A stretch of DNA of 6,342 nucleotides from NCBI GenBank assembly GCA_036555425.1, contig DATBLL010000061.1:1-6342 (forward strand), given 5' to 3'. The position numbers and the translations under genes are program-made. How positions within the stretch are numbered: the stretch's first letter is position 1; the number at the start of each line of letters is the position of its first letter. The notes below the pieces were generated by a model, which did no database searches, was not told where the DNA came from, and saw nothing but the letters and a program-made list of their open reading frames with translations. Below are positions 4,415 to 6,342 of this stretch, piece after piece. This stretch comes from SBBV01 sp036555425 (GTDB taxonomy: Bacteria; Pseudomonadota; Alphaproteobacteria; Bin65).

Positions 4415-6217
4415 TCAGAACGCCGCTTCGTTCAGCTCCATCAGCGGCTTCTTGCCGGCCATGATCGAGAGGCCGAGCGCGGCCGTTTCGGGCAGTACCT
4501 TCTGGAAGAAGAAGCGCGCGGTCGCGAGCTTCGCCGCGTAATAACCCTCGGGATCGGCCTTGGCCGCGATCTTTTCCTGCGCGGCCTTGGCCATCCGGCA
4601 CCACATCCAGCCGAGCGAGACGAGGCCGAAGAAGCGGAGATATTCGGACGCGGCGGCGCCCGCTTCTTCCGGATCGGCCATTCCCTGCTGCGCCACCCAG
4701 AGCGTCAGCTGCTGGAGGCGCGAGAAGGCTTTGACCAGCGGGCTCACGAACTCGCTCATGGCGGTATCGGCCATGTTCTGCTCAAGATAGTCCTGCATCG
4801 GGTGGAAGAAGCGGCGCAGCAGGCGGCCGCCGCCCATTGGCAGCTTGCGCCCCACCAGATCGAGCGCCTGGATGCCGTTGGCGCCCTCGTAGATCTGCGT
4901 GATGCGCGCGTCGCGCGCGAACTGCTCGATGCCGTATTCGTGGATGTAGCCGTGCCCGCCATGCACCTGCATGGCGAGATTTGCCGACTCGTGGCCGTGG
5001 TCGGTGAAGAGGGCCTTGATGATCGGCGTCATCAGCGCCACGAAATCGTCGGCCTCCTGGCGCACCGCGGGATCGGGGTGCTTGGTGAAGACATCGATGC
5101 GCATGCCGGTCCAGACCGCGAGCGCGCGCGCCGCCTCGGTCATCGCCCGCGCCTTGAGCAGCATGCGGCGCACGTCCGGGTGCACGATGATCGAATCCGC
5201 CGGCTTCTCGGGCGACTTGGCGCCCTTCAACGAGCGGCCCTGGATGCGCTCCTTCGCGTAGTTGGCGGCGTTCTGATAGGCGACCTCGGCGATCGCGAGG
5301 CCCTGCACGCCGACGCCGAGCCGCGCCGCGTTCATCATCGCGAACATCGCGCGCATGCCCTTGTGCTTCTTGCCGACGAGCCAGCCCTTCGAGTCCTCGA
5401 AATTGATCACGCAGGTCGACGAGGCCTTGATGCCCATCTTGTGCTCGATCGAGCCGCAGCGCACGCCGTTGGCGGGCCCCGCCTCGAGCCCGTTGGCGCC
5501 CTTCCTCGGCAGGAATTTCGGCACCAGGAAGAGCGAGATGCCCTTGATGCCCGGCGGCGCGTCGGGGAGCTTCGCCAGCACGAGATGGACGATATTTTGG
5601 GTGAGATCGTGCTCGCCGGCCGAGATGAAGATCTTGGTACCGGTGATGCGGAACGAGCCGTCATCGGCCGGCACCGCCTTCGTCTTGATCATGCCGAGAT
5701 CGGTGCCGCAATGCGGCTCGGTCAGGCACATCGTGCCCGACCAGGTGCCGTCGGCGAGCTTCGGCAGATAGTCGTTCTTGAGCTCTTCGCTCGCGTGATA
5801 CTCGATCGCGTTGTAGGCGCCGTGCGAGAGGCCGGGATACATGCCGAACGACATGTTGGCCGAGCTCACCAACTCCTCGACCGCGAAGCCTAAGACCTTG
5901 GGCAGGCCCTGGCCGCCATACTTCGGATCGCAGGTGAGCCCCGTCCAGCCGCCTTCGCGGAACGTGTCGTAAGCTTCCTTGAAGCCCTTGGGCGTGCGCA
6001 CCACGCCGTTCTCGTAGGTGCAGCCCTCCTTGTCGCCGGGAAGGTTCAAGGGCTGCAGCTCGTTCTCGCAGAGCTTGGCCGCCTCCTCGAGCACCGCATC
6101 GACCACGTCGGGCGTCGCCTCGCCATAGCCCGGCAGCGACGTGACCTCGCGCTCGAAGCCGAACACCTCGTGGAACAGGAAGCGCATTTCCTTGAGCGGG
6201 GCTTTGTAGACGGGCAT
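4415..6217 (-). CDS. Acyl-CoA dehydrogenase, DmdC-like (large, with C-terminal extension)
   Basis: This is a 600-aa FAD-dependent acyl-CoA dehydrogenase that introduces a trans-2,3 double bond into an acyl-CoA and passes electrons to ETF. Domains in order: an N-terminal helical extension (1-40), the alpha-helical N-domain, a middle beta domain with MCLTEPHCGTDLG (163-175), which binds FAD and substrate, a C-terminal helical catalytic domain, and an extra C-terminal domain (about 465-600) as in the 3-methylmercaptopropionyl-CoA dehydrogenase group. The conserved block QVHGGHGYIHEYGIEQFARD (417-436) is present. The catalytic base is expected at E444 in QIYEGANGIQ (441-450). Length and motifs match DmdC-type proteins, but most homologues outside marine DMSP degraders probably act on ordinary fatty acyl-CoAs, so the substrate is open. 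The ATG at 6217 follows GAAGGAAGGG at a good distance. It is probably co-transcribed with the gene ending 60 bp upstream. Confidence 0.94.
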   Translation of the reverse strand: MPVYKAPLKEMRFLFHEVFGFEREVTSLPGYGEATPDVVDAVLEEAAKLCENELQPLNLPGDKEGCTYENGVVRTPKGFKEAYDTFREGGWTGLTCDPKYGGQGLPKVLGFAVEELVSSANMSFGMYPGLSHGAYNAIEYHASEELKNDYLPKLADGTWSGTMCLTEPHCGTDLGMIKTKAVPADDGSFRITGTKIFISAGEHDLTQNIVHLVLAKLPDAPPGIKGISLFLVPKFLPRKGANGLEAGPANGVRCGSIEHKMGIKASSTCVINFEDSKGWLVGKKHKGMRAMFAMMNAARLGVGVQGLAIAEVAYQNAANYAKERIQGRSLKGAKSPEKPADSIIVHPDVRRMLLKARAMTEAARALAVWTGMRIDVFTKHPDPAVRQEADDFVALMTPIIKALFTDHGHESANLAMQVHGGHGYIHEYGIEQFARDARITQIYEGANGIQALDLVGRKLPMGGGRLLRRFFHPMQDYLEQNMADTAMSEFVSPLVKAFSRLQQLTLWVAQQGMADPEEAGAAASEYLRFFGLVSLGWMWCRMAKAAQEKIAAKADPEGYYAAKLATARFFFQKVLPETAALGLSIMAGKKPLMELNEAAF

Positions 6218-6277
6218 GGCGTTTCCCTTCCTTCGTGATTGCCGCGGCGTTTGCGTCGTAGGGGCGGCACCTCGTTG
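6218..6277. promoter_or_regulatory. Short spacer upstream of acyl-CoA dehydrogenase, with RBS and orphan repeat half
   Basis: On the minus strand this 60-bp gap holds the purine-rich ribosome-binding site of the acyl-CoA dehydrogenase (GAAGGAAGGG, complement of 6225-6234). It also contains CGTAGGGGCG at 6257-6266, identical to the 10-mer at 2557-2566 that starts the left hairpin of the dctP-dctQ gap. Here the complementary half is missing, so no hairpin forms. I see no promoter, and the spacing is compatible with a shared transcript from the upstream gene. Confidence 0.45.
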
Positions 6278-6342
6278 CTAATTCCGGAGCGGCTTGCCGG
6301 TTTCGAGCAGGTGCTCGATGCGGGCGAGCGTGGCGGGGGTCT
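6278..6342 (-). CDS. C-terminal tail of an unidentified protein (partial, runs off right edge)
   Basis: Reading leftwards from the right edge, an open frame gives the last 21 residues, ending ARIEHLLETGKPLRN followed by a TAG stop at 6280-6278. The reading frame, GC-rich third positions and the 60-bp distance to the co-directional acyl-CoA dehydrogenase make a real gene end likely. The tail is a short amphipathic helix (LARIEHLLETG) plus a basic end and does not identify a family. A partner in acyl-CoA metabolism or a regulator would fit the position, but that is speculation. Confidence 0.5.
   Translation of the reverse strand, partial: TPATLARIEHLLETGKPLRN

Noticed and set aside
4802..5893. 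Plus-strand open frame of 363 codons opposite the acyl-CoA dehydrogenase
   Set aside because: The minus-strand frame carries all the dehydrogenase motifs; this one is compositionally a shadow.
1..6342. A novel defence, mobile or biosynthetic system
   Set aside because: All larger genes belong to familiar transport or metabolic families. There is no integrase, transposase, toxin-antitoxin pair, reverse transcriptase or composition break in the coding regions.

Overview
This is a high-GC, gene-dense chromosomal window that looks like an alphaproteobacterium, probably of the Rhodospirillales/Hyphomicrobiales type. That assignment is an inference. It rests on the GC-rich third positions, a HIG1-type twin-transmembrane protein directly upstream of a PduO-type cobalamin adenosyltransferase, a DmdC-like acyl-CoA dehydrogenase of 600 aa, a three-gene TRAP transporter, and several short GC-rich palindromic repeats of the kind scattered through such genomes.

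Layout from left to right. (1) Positions 1-277, minus strand: a small HIG1-domain membrane protein followed by the first 21 codons of a cob(I)alamin adenosyltransferase that runs off the left edge. (2) Positions 278-413: a divergent intergenic region with a short direct repeat. (3) Positions 414-797, plus strand: a small secreted protein of unknown function. Its stop codon abuts, with no spacer, the stop codon of the convergent transporter operon. (4) Positions 798-3683, minus strand: a TRAP transporter in the order dctP-dctQ-dctM. The periplasmic binding protein is separated from the membrane subunits by a 109-bp gap holding two related hairpins, and dctQ and dctM overlap by an ATGA. (5) Positions 3684-3853: a divergent promoter region that contains an 85-bp element with inverted ends. 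(6) Positions 3854-4297, plus strand: an SRPBCC (START-like) fold protein. (7) Positions 4298-4414: a convergent gap almost filled by three consecutive hairpins. (8) Positions 4415-6217, minus strand: the acyl-CoA dehydrogenase. (9) Positions 6278-6342, minus strand: the C-terminal tail of an unidentified gene, probably in the same transcription unit.

Functionally the window combines Na+-coupled import of an organic acid (TRAP system) with fatty-acyl/acyl-CoA oxidation (acyl-CoA dehydrogenase) and one edge of a B12-coenzyme locus. No signal ties these into one pathway, and the TRAP substrate cannot be read from the sequence. I see no CRISPR array, tRNA, rRNA, prophage, transposase or defence system. 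The protein-coding content is ordinary. The parts worth a second look are the palindromic elements that occupy most of the intergenic space, especially the pair inside the TRAP operon.
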